Source of the DNA: Alphaproteobacteria bacterium
GTDB taxonomy: Bacteria > Pseudomonadota > Alphaproteobacteria > UBA6615
Assembly (NCBI GenBank): GCA_009691025.1
Contig: SHWB01000004.1
Location: forward strand, 1-64,000
Direction: 5' to 3'
DNA: 64,000 nt
Shown: positions 1-10,869 of the stretch, piece by piece
Position numbering within the stretch: position 1 is the stretch's first letter
Layout: every line of letters starts with the position of its first letter
Made by a program: the position numbers and the translations under genes
Notes under the pieces: model-generated
Database searches by the model: none
What the model was told of the DNA's origin: nothing
Seen by the model: only the letters and a program-made list of their open reading frames with translations

Positions 1-514
1 CTAGGCTGTTCGACCGTCTCGACGCACTCGGCATCGCCCACAGCACGGTGCGGCACGAGAAGCTGTTCACCGTCGCCCAGTCGCGCGCCCTGCACGACCG
101 CCTGCCCGGCGCCCAAATCAAGAACCTGTTCCTGCGCAACAAGAAGCAGGCGCTGTTCCTCGTCACGGTCCTCGACGAGCGCCCGATGGACCTGAAAGCA
201 CTGCGCCAAGTGCTTGGCACGACGGGGGTTTCTCCTTCGGCAGCGGCGAGTTGCTGGGCGAGGCGCTGGGCGTCGAGGCCGGCTCCGTGACGCCCTACGC
301 GGTAATGAACGACAGCGAGGGGCGGGTCCGCTTCGTGCTCGACCGCGCCCTCCTCGGCCACGCCCTCATCAACGCCCACCCGCTGCACAACGCGGCGACG
401 ACGAGTGTGGCCACGTCCGACCTCGTGCGCTTCGCCGCCGCCTGCGGTCATGCGCCGCTGGTGGGCGATTTCGACGCCCCGGGCGGCCCCGTCCTCGATG
501 GCGGCGGGACTTGA
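1..514 (+). pseudogene. ProX/YbaK-type aminoacyl-tRNA deacylase, frameshifted and 5'-truncated by the window edge
   Basis: The reading frame is open from base 3 and shows the family N-terminus (a stretch beginning RLFDRLDALGI, then LFTVAQSRALHDRLPGAQIK). After LKALRQVLGTTG the family sequence continues in a different frame, with GSVTPYAVMNDSEGRVRFVLD and the HPLHNAATT block, to the stop at 512-514. The switch falls at a run of five G at 224-228, where one more G would restore one continuous protein of the usual length of about 165-170 residues. ProX-family enzymes hydrolyse mischarged alanyl-tRNA(Pro) in trans. This is either a recent frameshift or a homopolymer sequencing error. The real start lies upstream of the window. 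The next gene begins 67 bases downstream on the same strand. Confidence 0.8.
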
Positions 515-581
515 TGGGGCGGGGGTTTGTCGCCATGTTCTGCCACAATCGCTGAAACAGTCGCACACGGGCCCCGCGCGC

Positions 582-1508
582 ATGGAAACCCTGCTGTCCA
601 CCGGAGCCACGCCGCCCGCCGCGGTGGTAATCAAGGACTCTGACACCGAGCATTTCATGGAAGACGTGATCGACGCCTCGCGCGCGGTGCCGATCATCGT
701 CGATTTCTGGGCGCCGTGGTGCGGCCCGTGCAAGCAGCTCTCGCCGGCGCTGGAGAAGGTCGTGCGGGCGGCCAAGGGCGCTGTACGCATGGTCAAGGTC
801 GACATCGACCAGAACCAGGAACTGGCGGCGCAGCTGCACATCCAGTCGATCCCCGCCATCTACGCCTTCCGCGATGGCCGCCCGGTCGACGGTTTCCAGG
901 GCGCGCTGCCGGAGAGCCAGGTGAAGAGCTGGGTCGACCAGCTGGTGAAGAAATTCGGCCCGGCCGATGCCGCCGCCGACCCGCTGGTTGAGGCCATGGA
1001 GGCCGCCGCCGAGGCGCTCGAGGCGGGCGATTACGGCGGCGCCGGCGCGCTCTACGCCCAGGTGCTCAACCAGGATCCGGGCCACGCCGCGGCGCTGGCC
1101 GGGCTCGCCCGCTGCTACCTAGCGGCCGGACGGCCGGAGAAGGCGCGCGAGGCCATCGCCAACGCCGCGCCCGAGGCGCAGCAGGCGGCCGAGGTGAAGG
1201 CCGTGCTGTCCGGCCTCGAACTGGTCGAGAGGGGGCGCGAGGCGGCGGGCCGCACCAACGAGTTGCAGGCGCGGCTGGCGGCCGACCCGAAGGACCATCA
1301 GGCGCGCTACGAGATGGCCGAGGCGCTGTTCGGCGCCGGCCAGATGCGCGAGGCCATCGACGAGCTGCTGACCATCGTGCGGCGCGATCGCAAGTGGCGC
1401 GACGATGCCGCGCGCCTGCTGCTGCTGAAGGTCTTCGAGGCTCTGGGGGCGACCGATCCGCTGACGATCGAGACGCGCAAGCGCCTGTCGTCGATTCTGT
1501 TCTCGTGA
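582..1508 (+). CDS. cnoX: CnoX/YbbN-type thioredoxin-TPR co-chaperone
   Basis: This 308-residue protein has an N-terminal thioredoxin fold (about residues 15-120) with an intact WCGPC active site (Trp46, Cys47, Cys50). A C-terminal alpha-helical region has TPR-like repeats (about 130-308), as in YbbN/CnoX. E. coli CnoX lacks the first cysteine of the pair, whereas alphaproteobacterial members keep a redox-active CXXC, and this one follows that pattern. The family protects substrates from aggregation and over-oxidation and hands them to chaperonins in the cytoplasm. The ATG at 582 is chosen because the longer upstream frame overlaps the end of the previous gene and is not family-like. The stop overlaps the GTG of the next gene (GTGA), which implies translational coupling. 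Confidence 0.88.
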   Translation: METLLSTGATPPAAVVIKDSDTEHFMEDVIDASRAVPIIVDFWAPWCGPCKQLSPALEKVVRAAKGAVRMVKVDIDQNQELAAQLHIQSIPAIYAFRDGRPVDGFQGALPESQVKSWVDQLVKKFGPADAAADPLVEAMEAAAEALEAGDYGGAGALYAQVLNQDPGHAAALAGLARCYLAAGRPEKAREAIANAAPEAQQAAEVKAVLSGLELVERGREAAGRTNELQARLAADPKDHQARYEMAEALFGAGQMREAIDELLTIVRRDRKWRDDAARLLLLKVFEALGATDPLTIETRKRLSSILFS

Positions 1509-2185
1509 GCGACAGCCCTTTCGACCTGCCGTTCGACCGGCTGCCGGCGGAGTTGCCGATCTTTCCGCTGACCGGCGCGCTGCTGTTGCCGCGCGGTCGC
1601 CTGCCGCTCAACGTCTTCGAGCCACGTTACCTCGCCATGATCGAGGATGCGCTCGGGGCCGGACGGCTGGTCGGCATGGTGCAGCCGCGCGTGCCCGGCG
1701 AATCCGGCCTGTCGGTAGACGACGGCACGGCGGTCTACCCGGTCGGCTGCGCCGGCCGGGTCACCAATTTCCAAGAGACGGAGGACGGCCGCTTCGTCCT
1801 CAGCCTGTGGGGCGTCTGCCGCTTCACCGTCGCGGCCGAGCTGCCGGGACGGCGCGGCTATCGCCGCGTGCATGCCGACTGGGCGTCGTGGCAGGCCGAC
1901 ATGGCCGGTGACGGTTCCGAGGAGGGACTTGACCGGCCGGCGCTGCTGGCGGCCTTGCGGGCCTACTTCAGCCACCACGGCGTCGCCACCGACTGGGCCG
2001 CCGTCGAGCGCACGCCGACCTCGCGGCTGGTGACGATGGTGGCGATGGACTGTCCATTCGCGCCGCAGGAGAAGCAGGCGCTGCTGGAGGCGCGCGACCT
2101 CGGCGCGCGCGCCGCGCTGCTGCGCGACCTCGCCGAGGCCGGACGACACGAGAGTGCCGCCGGCGGCAGTCCGACCATCAACTGA
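1505..2185 (+). CDS. LON N-terminal (substrate-binding) domain protein
   Basis: The 226-residue protein has a stand-alone Lon N-terminal domain, without the AAA+ or protease parts. It contains the typical start [26 protein letters not shown] (written here only as a landmark near residues 14-39) and MVQPR further on. The family is widespread in alphaproteobacteria next to CnoX and the Trm112-like gene; its precise role is unknown but is presumed to be peptide or protein binding. The GTG at 1505 overlaps the cnoX stop, which supports that start over an earlier in-frame ATG inside cnoX. Confidence 0.85.
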   Translation: MSDSPFDLPFDRLPAELPIFPLTGALLLPRGRLPLNVFEPRYLAMIEDALGAGRLVGMVQPRVPGESGLSVDDGTAVYPVGCAGRVTNFQETEDGRFVLSLWGVCRFTVAAELPGRRGYRRVHADWASWQADMAGDGSEEGLDRPALLAALRAYFSHHGVATDWAAVERTPTSRLVTMVAMDCPFAPQEKQALLEARDLGARAALLRDLAEAGRHESAAGGSPTIN

Positions 2186-2198
2186 GGATCGCCCGCCA

Positions 2199-2405
2199 AT
2201 GGCCAGCACTCGCGACGCAAGCGTCGATCCCAAGCTGCTCGAAATCCTCGTCTGCCCGCTGACCAAGGCGCCGCTGCGCTACGACCGCGAACGCCAGGAA
2301 CTCATTAGCGACAAGGCCGGCCTCGCCTATCCGATCCGCGACGGCATCCCGATCATGCTGGTCGACGAGGCGCGCGAGATCGATGACAGCGAACGCCGCA
2401 AGTGA
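2199..2405 (+). CDS. Trm112-family zinc-ribbon-like small protein
   Basis: This 68-residue protein has the Trm112/UPF0434 signature: [14 protein letters not shown] near residues 11-24 and [15 protein letters not shown] near 44-58. Bacterial members are small and often lack the full set of zinc cysteines; only one Cys of the CP motif is present here. Eukaryotic and archaeal Trm112 activates methyltransferases. In bacteria it is presumed to be a partner protein, but this is not established. A GAGGA ribosome-binding site precedes the ATG at 2199. The stop overlaps the GTG of the following gene. Confidence 0.85.
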   Translation: MASTRDASVDPKLLEILVCPLTKAPLRYDRERQELISDKAGLAYPIRDGIPIMLVDEAREIDDSERRK

Positions 2406-2785
2406 GCGCCGACGCACAAGTCCTTGAGCCGCCGTGGTGGCCGGTCGAGTTGCGCTATCGCCGCGCCGACCGCGCCATGTACGTCGCCTATGACGACGGC
2501 GCCAATTACGCGCTCCCCGCCGAGTTGCTGCGCGTCGAGAGTCCGTCGGCCGAGGTGCAAGGCCACAGCCCGGCCGACCGCAAGCTGGTCCCGGGCAAGC
2601 GCAATGTCGGGATCAAGGCGATCGAGACGGTCGGCAACTATGCGGTTCGCCTCGTCTTCGACGACGGCCACGACACCGGCATTTTCACCTGGCGGTTCCT
2701 GCGCGAGGTCGGCGAACGGCAAAACGAACTGATGGCGCGCTATGTCGCGGCGCTGGCCAAGGCCGGCTTGTCGCGCGATCGCTGA
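2402..2785 (+). CDS. DUF971 (gamma-butyrobetaine hydroxylase N-terminal-like) domain protein
   Basis: The 127-residue protein has a single DUF971 domain, recognised from the [19 protein letters not shown] block (residues 37-55) and the [23 protein letters not shown] block near the C-terminus. Stand-alone DUF971 proteins in proteobacteria are often linked to iron-sulfur metabolism, but the function here is inferred only from the domain. The start is the GTG at 2402, which overlaps the TGA of the preceding Trm112-like gene, so the last four genes look like one operon (cnoX to DUF971). Confidence 0.85.
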   Translation: MSADAQVLEPPWWPVELRYRRADRAMYVAYDDGANYALPAELLRVESPSAEVQGHSPADRKLVPGKRNVGIKAIETVGNYAVRLVFDDGHDTGIFTWRFLREVGERQNELMARYVAALAKAGLSRDR

Positions 2786-2894
2786 TTTCTCCGGCGCTTG
2801 CGTACGCACCCGCACATGATCGTTCAGATGTCACGAAAGCGTCTGTAGTTCGCTCAATAGATTCACCGCCCCATCCAAGTCACACCACCACTTT

Positions 2895-2925
2895 CCCTCT
2901 CCGCCCCAAACAGGGGCGGAGAGGG
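2895..2925. repeat. Palindromic intergenic hairpin (GAGAGGG family)
   Basis: A perfect 13-bp inverted repeat (2895-2907 with 2913-2925) encloses a 5-base loop. It sits between the convergent DUF971 and ubiH-like genes, where it could serve as a bidirectional terminator. The CTCTCCG/CGGAGAG core recurs at 30640-30671 inside another gene start, so it is more than a plain terminator. The rest of the gap 2786-2943 shows nothing else. Confidence 0.75.
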
Positions 2926-2943
2926 TGATCCGGAGAGCGCCCG

Positions 2944-4212
2944 CTACAGCGTCTCGCCGCGCGCCAGCCGCGGCAGGTCGCCGACGACGCCCATGGCGTG
3001 GCGCATGAACAGGCGGCGCGCGGGAGCGATGCGCTGCACCGCGCCGAAGCCCAGCCGCCGGGCCGTGCGCAGTGGCGCGATATCGTTGGAGAACAAGCGG
3101 TTGATGGCGTCGGTTACGACGGCCAGCACGGTGTTGTCAAAGCGCCGCCAGCGCTCGTAGCCGGCCAGCACCCCGGCGGCGCCGATGTCAAGCCCGCAAC
3201 GCCGCGCGTCGACCAGCAACTCGGCCAGCGCGGCGGCATCGCGGAAGCCCATGTTGAGGCCCTGGCCGGCGATTGGGTGGATAGCGTGCGCCGCGTCGCC
3301 GACCAGCGCAAGGCGGCGGTCGACATAGTGCCTGGCATGGGTCAGGGCGAGTGGATGGCGCCAGACGGTGCCGGGCACCGCGAGCCGCCCGAGCCGGTCG
3401 CCGACGCGGCGCACCAGCTCGAACTCGAACTCGGCGCGCGGCAGCGCCGCGATGTCCGGCGCAATCGCCGCGCGCTCGGTCCACACGATCGAGGAGCGGT
3501 GGACGAGGCCCCCGGCCGCGCGCGCCGCCGCCGCCGGCGCATCCGTCATCGGCAGCATGGCGAAGGGGCCGTCGGGGCGGAAATGCTCGACCGCGACATT
3601 GCCGTGTGGATGCTCGTGATGGACGGTGCAGACGATGGCGTCCTGGCCGTAGGACCATTCCACCGTCTCGATGCCGGCCTCGGTGCGCAGGGCCGAGCGG
3701 CGGCCGTCGCAGGCGAGCACGACGGCGGCACGCAGGGCGGTTCCGTCGGCGAGGCGCGCCGTCGCGGCTACCGGGCCACACACAATCTCCGTCACGGGCG
3801 CCGGCGCCAGCAGGCGCACGCAAGGCAGGGCACGCACGCGGGCGAGCAGGGCGCCGCGCAGTGCAAAATTGTCGACGATGTGACCGAGCGGGTCGTCCCC
3901 GACCTCGGCGGCGTCGTAATGCACGAACAGCGGCGAGCCGCCATCGGCGACGCGGATCGCATCGATGGGGCAGGCATCCGCCGTCAGCGCCGCCCAGGCG
4001 CCGACGCCGTCGAGCACGCGGCGGCTGCCGGCGGAGATGGCCGTGGTGCGCCCGTCCGCGCCGAGGGCGGCCTGGGCATCGGGATCGGCGCGGTCGACCA
4101 GCGCGACGCGCAGGCCAGCGCCGCCCAGCGCCGCTGCCAGGGTCATTCCGACGGGGCCGGCGCCGACGATCAGGGCGTCGCAGCGGTCTTCGGCGGGCGG
4201 GCGGGCAGTCAT
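2944..4212 (-). CDS. UbiH/UbiF/Coq6-family FAD monooxygenase (ubiquinone biosynthesis)
   Basis: The 422-residue flavoprotein has the N-terminal Rossmann motif DALIVGAGPVGMTLAAAL (about residues 12-29). It also has the family motif ALVGDAAHAIHPIAGQGLNMGFRDA, with the GD dinucleotide that binds FAD ribityl, in the C-terminal third. Members hydroxylate the aromatic ring of ubiquinone precursors at the cytoplasmic membrane; which ring position is modified cannot be told from sequence alone. The ATG at 4212 is preferred because GAGG lies about 9 bases upstream and it directly precedes the FAD domain; an upstream ATG at 4260 is possible. It faces the DUF971 gene convergently and is divergent from glnK. 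Confidence 0.85.
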   Translation of the reverse strand: MTARPPAEDRCDALIVGAGPVGMTLAAALGGAGLRVALVDRADPDAQAALGADGRTTAISAGSRRVLDGVGAWAALTADACPIDAIRVADGGSPLFVHYDAAEVGDDPLGHIVDNFALRGALLARVRALPCVRLLAPAPVTEIVCGPVAATARLADGTALRAAVVLACDGRRSALRTEAGIETVEWSYGQDAIVCTVHHEHPHGNVAVEHFRPDGPFAMLPMTDAPAAAARAAGGLVHRSSIVWTERAAIAPDIAALPRAEFEFELVRRVGDRLGRLAVPGTVWRHPLALTHARHYVDRRLALVGDAAHAIHPIAGQGLNMGFRDAAALAELLVDARRCGLDIGAAGVLAGYERWRRFDNTVLAVVTDAINRLFSNDIAPLRTARRLGFGAVQRIAPARRLFMRHAMGVVGDLPRLARGETL

Positions 4213-4289
4213 GCGGCAAGCCTCGCCGCGCGGCGGCGTCCTGTCCAGCGCGCCTCTCATCACAGCCCGTAGGCGCGGCACCCGCATGA

Positions 4290-4838
<549 letters not shown>

Positions 4839-4884
4839 CCCCGAGCAAATCCGTCAAACGCGAGCTTTCGGAAGGATTAGGACA

Positions 4885-6189
4885 ATGGTGAAAACGGTTC
4901 TGCGCGGCCTGCCTGCGGGTCTGGCGGCGCTGGCGGCGATGGTGGCGACACCCGCCCTCGCCCAGGATGCCGCGCTCGACAGCGGCGACACGGCCTGGAT
5001 GCTAACCTCGACCGCGCTGGTCCTGATGATGACCATCCCCGGCGTGGCGCTGTTCTACGGCGGCATGGTGCGCAAGAAGAACGTTCTGGCGACGGTCATG
5101 CAGTCCTTCGCCACGACCTGCGTCATCACCATCGTGTGGATGGTGATGGGCTATTCCCTCGCCTTCACTGATGGCGGCGGCCTCAACAGCTATGTCGGCG
5201 GTCTCGAGAAATTCTTCCTCTCGGGCATGGCGGTCGACTCGCTGACGCTGACCATCCCCGAATCGGTGTTCATGGTCTTCCAGCTCACCTTCGCCATCAT
5301 CACCGCCGCGCTGATCGCCGGCGCCGTGGCTGACCGCATGAAGTTCTCGGCCTGGCTGCTGTTTATCGTGCTGTGGTCGATCGTCGTCTACTCGCCGATC
5401 GCCCATTGGGTCTGGGGCGGCGGCTTCCTCGCCGAGGCCGGCATCCTCGACTATGCCGGCGGCACGGTCGTGCACATCAACGCCGGCGTGGCCGGTCTCG
5501 TCTGCGCGCTCGTGCTCGGCAAGCGCAGGGGCTACCGCACGGAAAACCAGGCGCCGCACAACCTCGTGCTGTCGGTGATCGGCGCTTCGCTGCTCTGGGT
5601 CGGCTGGTTTGGCTTCAACGCCGGTTCGGCGGTCGCCGCCAGTGGCGGCGCCGGCATGGCCATGGCGGTGACGCAGATCGCCGCCGCGGCCGCCGCGCTG
5701 GGCTGGATGTTCGCGGAGTGGATCATGCGCGGCAAGCCGAGCGTGCTCGGCATCGTCTCGGGCGCCGTCGCCGGCCTCGTAGCCATCACGCCGGCCTCGG
5801 GCTTCGTCGCCCCGGGCGGCGCTCTGGTTATCGGCCTCATCGCCGGCGTGGTCTGCTTCTGGTCGGCCACCTGGCTGAAGAACAAGCTCGGCTACGACGA
5901 CTCCATCGATGCCTTCGGTGTCCATGGTATCGGGGGCTTCATCGGCGCCATCCTGACCGGCGTGTTCGCGGTGGCGGCCATCGGCGGCGAGGGCAAGTCC
6001 GGCCTGTTCGACGGCAATGCCGGCCAAGTCTGGACGCAGTTCCTCGGCGCGGTGGCGACCATCGTCTGGTGCGCGGTGGCGACCTTCGTGATCCTCAAGG
6101 TCGTCGATGTCATCGTCGGCCTACGGGTGACGCAGGAACAGGAGGTCGAGGGTCTCGACATCAACCTGCACGGCGAAGTGGTTCAGTAG
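4885..6189 (+). CDS. amtB: Ammonium transporter AmtB
   Basis: The 434-residue polytopic membrane protein starts with a cleavable signal peptide (hydrophobic core, then TPALAQDA around residue 23) and has about 11 membrane segments. The twin-histidine conduction motif is present as VHINAGVAG and VHGIGGFIGA, and the conserved Asp lies in GILDYAGGTVVH. It conducts ammonium/ammonia across the inner membrane and is gated by GlnK, encoded just upstream under the same sigma-54 promoter. An AAGGA-type ribosome-binding site precedes the ATG. A GC-rich hairpin follows the stop. Confidence 0.95.
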   Translation: MVKTVLRGLPAGLAALAAMVATPALAQDAALDSGDTAWMLTSTALVLMMTIPGVALFYGGMVRKKNVLATVMQSFATTCVITIVWMVMGYSLAFTDGGGLNSYVGGLEKFFLSGMAVDSLTLTIPESVFMVFQLTFAIITAALIAGAVADRMKFSAWLLFIVLWSIVVYSPIAHWVWGGGFLAEAGILDYAGGTVVHINAGVAGLVCALVLGKRRGYRTENQAPHNLVLSVIGASLLWVGWFGFNAGSAVAASGGAGMAMAVTQIAAAAAALGWMFAEWIMRGKPSVLGIVSGAVAGLVAITPASGFVAPGGALVIGLIAGVVCFWSATWLKNKLGYDDSIDAFGVHGIGGFIGAILTGVFAVAAIGGEGKSGLFDGNAGQVWTQFLGAVATIVWCAVATFVILKVVDVIVGLRVTQEQEVEGLDINLHGEVVQ

Positions 6190-6215
6190 CGGGCATTTAC
6201 CTCGCTGGTGCCCGG

Positions 6216-6240
6216 GGCCCGGCAGAAATTCTGCCGGGCC
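6216..6240 (+). terminator. Hairpin after amtB
   Basis: A perfect 10-bp stem (6216-6225 with 6231-6240) has a 5-base loop AAATT. No strong U-tract follows (GTTGTCCTGT), so it is either an inefficient intrinsic terminator or a 3'-end stabilising hairpin. Confidence 0.55.
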
Positions 6241-6403
6241 GTTGTCCTGTCGGGCGGCACGCCGCCATTCCGGTGGTCTGTCAACGTTTTCCCCCAAATC
6301 ATTGTCTTTGCTATAGGATAACCGTCCGAATCGGGGACGGTAAGCGGGTGTCATGGCGCCCGCGGGCCAAACCCGTCCGCAGCCGCAAACGGCGCCGGCA
6401 GGC

Positions 6404-7615
6404 ATGCACAACGACGCCCTCGACCGCCTCACCGACTATCCCTTCGACCGGCTGCGCGCCCTGCTGGGCCCGCATGCGCCGGCGGCGGGAAGGCGCGAGA
6501 TTCACATGCAGATCGGCGAGCCGCGTCACGCGCCGCCGGACTTCCTCGCCGCCATCCTGGCCCGCTACCCGGCCGACTGGGGCAAGTACCCGCCGGCGAA
6601 CGGCACGCCGGAACTGCGCGCCGCCATCGCCGCCTGGTGCGCGCGGCGCTTCGCCGTGCCGGCGAGCCTCGTCGAACCAGAGCGCCATGTGGCGCTGGTC
6701 GCCGGCACGCGCGAAGCGCTGTTCATGGCCGCCCTGCTGACGGTGCCGCGCCAGAAGCGCGGCCGCCGGCCCGTCGTGCTGATGCCCAATCCGTTTTACC
6801 AGGTCTATGCCGGCGCCGCGGCGCTCGCCGGCGCCGAGGCCGTGCTGGTGCCCGCGACGGCGGCAACCGGTTTCCAGCCGGATTTCACCAGCCTGCCCGA
6901 CGATGTGCTCGACCGAGCCGCCTTCGCCTACCTCAATTCGCCCTCGAACCCGCAGGGCGCGGTGGCCGACCTGGCACGCCTCGAAGCGGCGCTGACGCTC
7001 GCCCGCCGGCACGATTTCGTGCTCGGCGCCGATGAGTGCTATTCGGAAATCTACACCGCCGCGCCGCCCGCCGGCGCGCTGGAAGCCGCGGCGGCACTGC
7101 CCGCCGGCGCCGAGGGCGACCGTCTGGCCAATCTGCTGGTCTTCCATTCGCTATCAAAACGATCGAGCGTGCCGGGCCTGCGCTCCGGCTTCGTCGTCGG
7201 CGAGGCCGCGTTGATCCGCCGCTTCCTGCGCCTGCGCCAATATGGTGGCGCGCAGGTGCCGCTGCCGGTGATGCACGCCTCGGCCGCGCTATGGGGAGAC
7301 GAGGTGCATGTCGAGGCCAATCGCGGCCTCTACCGCGCCAAGTTCGCTGCCGCGCTCGGCATTCTCGACGGCGCCTGCGGCGCGGCGCGGCCGGGCGGCG
7401 CATTCTATCTGTGGCTCGATGTCGGCGACAGCGAGGACGCGGCGCTACGCCTGTGGCGCGATGCCGCCGTGCGCGTGCTGCCCGGCGCCTACCTCGCCCG
7501 CACCGGCGCCGACGGCGTCAACCCTGGCGCGCGGTACATCCGCTGCGCGCTGATCCACGACCTCGAGACGACGGTCGAGGCGGCGACGCGCCTGCGCGCC
7601 GTGCTCGCCGGCTGA
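6404..7615 (+). CDS. dapC: Succinyldiaminopimelate transaminase-like PLP aminotransferase
   Basis: The 403-residue fold-type I aminotransferase has [12 protein letters not shown] near the N-terminus, the substrate-loop/PLP segment SPSNPQG, and the Schiff-base Lys at about residue 252 in [16 protein letters not shown]. Closest family resemblance is to the DapC group, which makes N-succinyl-LL-2,6-diaminopimelate in lysine and peptidoglycan synthesis; the exact substrate is inferred. The start is uncertain: ATG 6353 would add 17 proline/glutamine-rich residues, and ATG 6404 is chosen because the family-like sequence begins there. It ends 17 bases before ftsK. Confidence 0.75.
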   Translation: MHNDALDRLTDYPFDRLRALLGPHAPAAGRREIHMQIGEPRHAPPDFLAAILARYPADWGKYPPANGTPELRAAIAAWCARRFAVPASLVEPERHVALVAGTREALFMAALLTVPRQKRGRRPVVLMPNPFYQVYAGAAALAGAEAVLVPATAATGFQPDFTSLPDDVLDRAAFAYLNSPSNPQGAVADLARLEAALTLARRHDFVLGADECYSEIYTAAPPAGALEAAAALPAGAEGDRLANLLVFHSLSKRSSVPGLRSGFVVGEAALIRRFLRLRQYGGAQVPLPVMHASAALWGDEVHVEANRGLYRAKFAAALGILDGACGAARPGGAFYLWLDVGDSEDAALRLWRDAAVRVLPGAYLARTGADGVNPGARYIRCALIHDLETTVEAATRLRAVLAG

Positions 7616-7632
7616 CCCTGGAGGCTACCGCC

Positions 7633-10062
7633 ATGTCCGCCCGCACCCATGCCTACGCCGCCGCGCGCGGCGGCACCGCCTCGTTCTCGTGGCGCGATTT
7701 CGCGCGACGGCGCGGCGCGGAGTTGACCGGGGCGCTGCTGGTCGCCGCCGGCGTCGCCGCGCTGCTGGCCCTGGCGAGCTACCGCGCGGCCGATCCCTCG
7801 GCCAACCTCGCCGCCGACGGCCATGTCGCCAACTGGCTTGGCCTGCCGGGCGCGGCCTTTGCCGACATGCTGCTGCAGGCGCTCGGCCTAACCGCGCTGC
7901 TGCCCGTCGCCTTCGTGCTGGCGTCGGGGATGCGCATGGTCCTGCACCTCCCGCTGCGCCGCATGGCGTGGCGTGGCGCCGCGCTGGTGGCCGCGACCTT
8001 CGCCGCCGCCGCCGCCCTTGCTGCCCTGCCCGTGCCCGAAGCCTGGCCGCTGCGCAGCGCGCTCGGCGGCGTCGGTGGCGATATCGTCGGCGGCGGCCTG
8101 ATGCGGGTCGTCGGTATCGCCGGACCGGCGGTGGCCGGCTGGATCGTGCCCGTCGCCGCCACGGCGGCGGCCGTGCTGCTGGCTTTCCTCGCCTTCGCGA
8201 TCGGCCCACGCTCGCTCGTGGCCGCCAGCCGTGGCGTGGCGCGCGGCGGCAGTGCCGCCTGGAATGTCGGCAGCATCGCCGCCGTGGCGACCGCGCGCGG
8301 CGCGCGCTGGGCGGCGGATCGCCTGCCGAGCGCGCCAAGCCTGCGCCGCGAGCCGCATTTCGGCGCGCGCCTGCCCCTGGCCGAGGCCGATGCCGCTTTC
8401 GCCGCCTCGCTCGCCGCGCGCGGCGAAGCCGAACCTGGCGAGGAGGCCGATGACGAGAAGCGCGCGCCGCGCCAGCGCCGAATCGCCCGCCCGGCGACCA
8501 GGGGGCGACCCGCCGCACAGCGCGCGCTCGACCTGTTGCCGACCGACGGCGCCTTCGCGCTTCCCGCCCTAGAATTGCTGGCGGCTCCCGCGGACAATGG
8601 CCACGTCGCGCGCAACGTCGGCGACGATGCTCTGAAGCAGAATGCGCAAATGCTCGAATCCGTGCTCGAGGATTTCGGCGTGCGCGGCGAGATCGGCAAC
8701 ATGCGCCTCGGGCCTGTCGTGACGCTCTACGAGCTCGTGCCCGAGGCCGGCACGAAGACCAGCCGCGTCATCGGCCTCGCCGACGACATCGCACGCTCGA
8801 TGAGCGCGGTGTCGGTGCGCATAGCCGTCGTGCCGGGGCGCAATGTGATTGGCATCGAATTGCCCAACGCGCACCGCGAGGTGGTCTACCTGAGCGAGGT
8901 GCTGGCCTCGCCTGCATTCACCAAGCACCGCGGCGCGCTGCCGCTGGTGCTGGGCAAGGACATCGGCGGCGAGCCGGTGATCGTCGATCTCGCGCGCATG
9001 CCGCATCTGCTGATCGCCGGCACCACCGGCTCCGGCAAGTCGGTCGGCATCAACGCCATGATCGCCTCGCTGCTCTACCGGCTGAAGCCGGAGGAGTGCC
9101 GCTTCATCATGATCGACCCCAAGATGCTGGAATTGTCGGTCTACGACGGCATCCCGCATCTGCTGGCGCCCGTCGTCACCGATCCGCGCAAGGCGGTCGG
9201 CGCGCTGAAATGGGTCGTGCGCGAGATGGAGAACCGCTACCGCTCCATGTCGAAGCTCGGCGTGCGCAACATCGCCGGCTACAACCAGCGCCTCGAACAG
9301 GCGCGCCAGCGCGGCGAGGTGCTGTCGCGCAAGGTGCATACGGGCTTCGACGCCGAGACCGGCAAGCCGGTATTCGAGGAGGAGGCGCTCGACCTCACCG
9401 CCCTGCCGCTGATCGTCGTCGTCGTCGACGAAATGGCCGACCTCATGCTGGTCGCCGGCAAGGAGGTCGAGGTCGCCATCCAGCGCCTCGCCCAGATGGC
9501 GCGCGCCGCCGGTATCCACATCATCATGGCCACGCAGCGGCCCTCGGTCGACGTCATCACCGGCACCATCAAGGCGAATTTCCCAACCCGTATCAGCTTC
9601 CAGGTGACGAGCAAGATCGACAGCCGCACCATCCTCGGCGAACAGGGCGCCGAGCAGCTGCTCGGCCAGGGCGACATGCTCTACATGGCCGGCGGCGGCC
9701 GCATCATGCGCATCCATGGCCCCTTCGTCGCCGACACCGAGGTCGAGGCGGTGGCGCAATGGCTGCGCCGGCAGGGCGAGCCCGACTATGTCGACGCCGT
9801 CACCGAGGACGAGGACGCGGCGGCCGGCATCCCCGGTTTCGATGCGGCCGACGGCGAGGGCGGCGGCGAGGATCTCTACTACCAGGCCGTGGCGCTGGTG
9901 GCGCGCGAGGGCAAGGCCTCGACCAGCTTCATCCAGCGTCACCTGCAGATCGGCTACAACCGCGCCGCCAGGCTGGTGGAGCGCATGGAGAAGGAAGGCG
10001 TCATCACCCAGCCCAACCACGCCGGCAAGCGCGAGGTGCTGGTCGGCGATCATTCGCGCTGA
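7633..10062 (+). CDS. ftsK: DNA translocase FtsK
   Basis: The 809-residue protein has an N-terminal membrane domain of about four helices (residues 25-195). A proline/arginine-rich linker follows (about 200-310). The RecA-like motor has Walker [13 protein letters not shown], Walker [14 protein letters not shown] and the [20 protein letters not shown] motif. The C-terminal winged-helix gamma domain ([24 protein letters not shown]) reads KOPS sequences. FtsK pumps chromosome termini through the septum and activates XerCD at dif. The linker is short, as in other alphaproteobacterial FtsK proteins. The much longer upstream extension of this frame overlaps dapC and is not genuine. Confidence 0.94.
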   Translation: MSARTHAYAAARGGTASFSWRDFARRRGAELTGALLVAAGVAALLALASYRAADPSANLAADGHVANWLGLPGAAFADMLLQALGLTALLPVAFVLASGMRMVLHLPLRRMAWRGAALVAATFAAAAALAALPVPEAWPLRSALGGVGGDIVGGGLMRVVGIAGPAVAGWIVPVAATAAAVLLAFLAFAIGPRSLVAASRGVARGGSAAWNVGSIAAVATARGARWAADRLPSAPSLRREPHFGARLPLAEADAAFAASLAARGEAEPGEEADDEKRAPRQRRIARPATRGRPAAQRALDLLPTDGAFALPALELLAAPADNGHVARNVGDDALKQNAQMLESVLEDFGVRGEIGNMRLGPVVTLYELVPEAGTKTSRVIGLADDIARSMSAVSVRIAVVPGRNVIGIELPNAHREVVYLSEVLASPAFTKHRGALPLVLGKDIGGEPVIVDLARMPHLLIAGTTGSGKSVGINAMIASLLYRLKPEECRFIMIDPKMLELSVYDGIPHLLAPVVTDPRKAVGALKWVVREMENRYRSMSKLGVRNIAGYNQRLEQARQRGEVLSRKVHTGFDAETGKPVFEEEALDLTALPLIVVVVDEMADLMLVAGKEVEVAIQRLAQMARAAGIHIIMATQRPSVDVITGTIKANFPTRISFQVTSKIDSRTILGEQGAEQLLGQGDMLYMAGGGRIMRIHGPFVADTEVEAVAQWLRRQGEPDYVDAVTEDEDAAAGIPGFDAADGEGGGEDLYYQAVALVAREGKASTSFIQRHLQIGYNRAARLVERMEKEGVITQPNHAGKREVLVGDHSR

Positions 10063-10130
10063 GCCGCGCTGGCGATCCGCCGCGCCGCCGACGCAACTCC
10101 GGCTTTGGATTGCCACGGCCGGTCGCCTAT

Positions 10131-10772
10131 ATGGCGTATATGCATATCCTTCGCGCCATCGCCGCGATCCTTTGCCTGAGCGTCGCGCTCGCGGCTCCCG
10201 CTTCGGCGCAGACGCCGCCCGGGCCGGCGGACAAGGCCGATATTGAGCGGATCGGGGGCTGGCTCAACGGTCTGACCACGCTCGACACCCGCTTCGTGCA
10301 GTTCTCCTCCGACGGCCGCGCCTCGGGGCGGATGCTGCTGCGCCGGCCCGACAAGCTGCGCGTCGAATACGATCCGCCGACCCCGGTGCTGCTGGTCGCC
10401 AGCGGCACCTGGATCATGCATCACGACAAGGAATTGCTGCAGACGAGCTTCTATCCCGTCTCGGAGACCCCGGCGGCGTTCCTGCTGCGCGAGCACATCG
10501 ACCTCGATGAAGGGCTTAAGGTTACCGATTTACGCAAGGGCGAGGGCGTCGTCCAGATCACCCTCGTGGAGGCCGGCGCGCCGGCCGCGGGCTCCATCAC
10601 CCTGCAATTCGACGAGCAGCCGCTGCGCCTTGCGCGCTGGCGCGTCGTCGACGCCCAGGGCGCCACGATCGACATCGCGCTGGTCCAACCCCGCTTTGGC
10701 GGGCCGATCGGCAGCGAACAGTTCTCGCTCGTCGATCCTAACCTCGGCAGGCCGGTCGGTCCAAACAATTGA
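10131..10772 (+). CDS. lolA: Outer-membrane lipoprotein carrier protein LolA
   Basis: The 213-residue protein has a signal peptide (ILRAIAAILCLSVALAAPASAQ, cleavage near residue 25), so it is periplasmic. The body matches LolA: FVQFSSDGRASGRMLLRRPDKLRVEY, then the PVLLVASGTWIMHHD strand. LolA ferries lipoproteins from LolCDE to the outer membrane. Its place directly after ftsK is the usual alphaproteobacterial arrangement. Two start codons, ATG 10131 and ATG 10140, both give a plausible signal peptide. Confidence 0.85.
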   Translation: MAYMHILRAIAAILCLSVALAAPASAQTPPGPADKADIERIGGWLNGLTTLDTRFVQFSSDGRASGRMLLRRPDKLRVEYDPPTPVLLVASGTWIMHHDKELLQTSFYPVSETPAAFLLREHIDLDEGLKVTDLRKGEGVVQITLVEAGAPAAGSITLQFDEQPLRLARWRVVDAQGATIDIALVQPRFGGPIGSEQFSLVDPNLGRPVGPNN

Positions 10773-10869
10773 AGGGCCTTGCGCCAACCGTGGGGCATCG
10801 CCGGTGCAGCCCGCCATGCTAGCATAGCGGCGGTCCCGTGACGGTTCCAACGCGATACTGCCTGCTGCC

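Noticed and set aside
2998..4272. Plus-strand 424-codon frame opposite the ubiquinone hydroxylase
   Set aside because: Antisense shadow; the minus-strand gene has clear FAD motifs and this frame has none.
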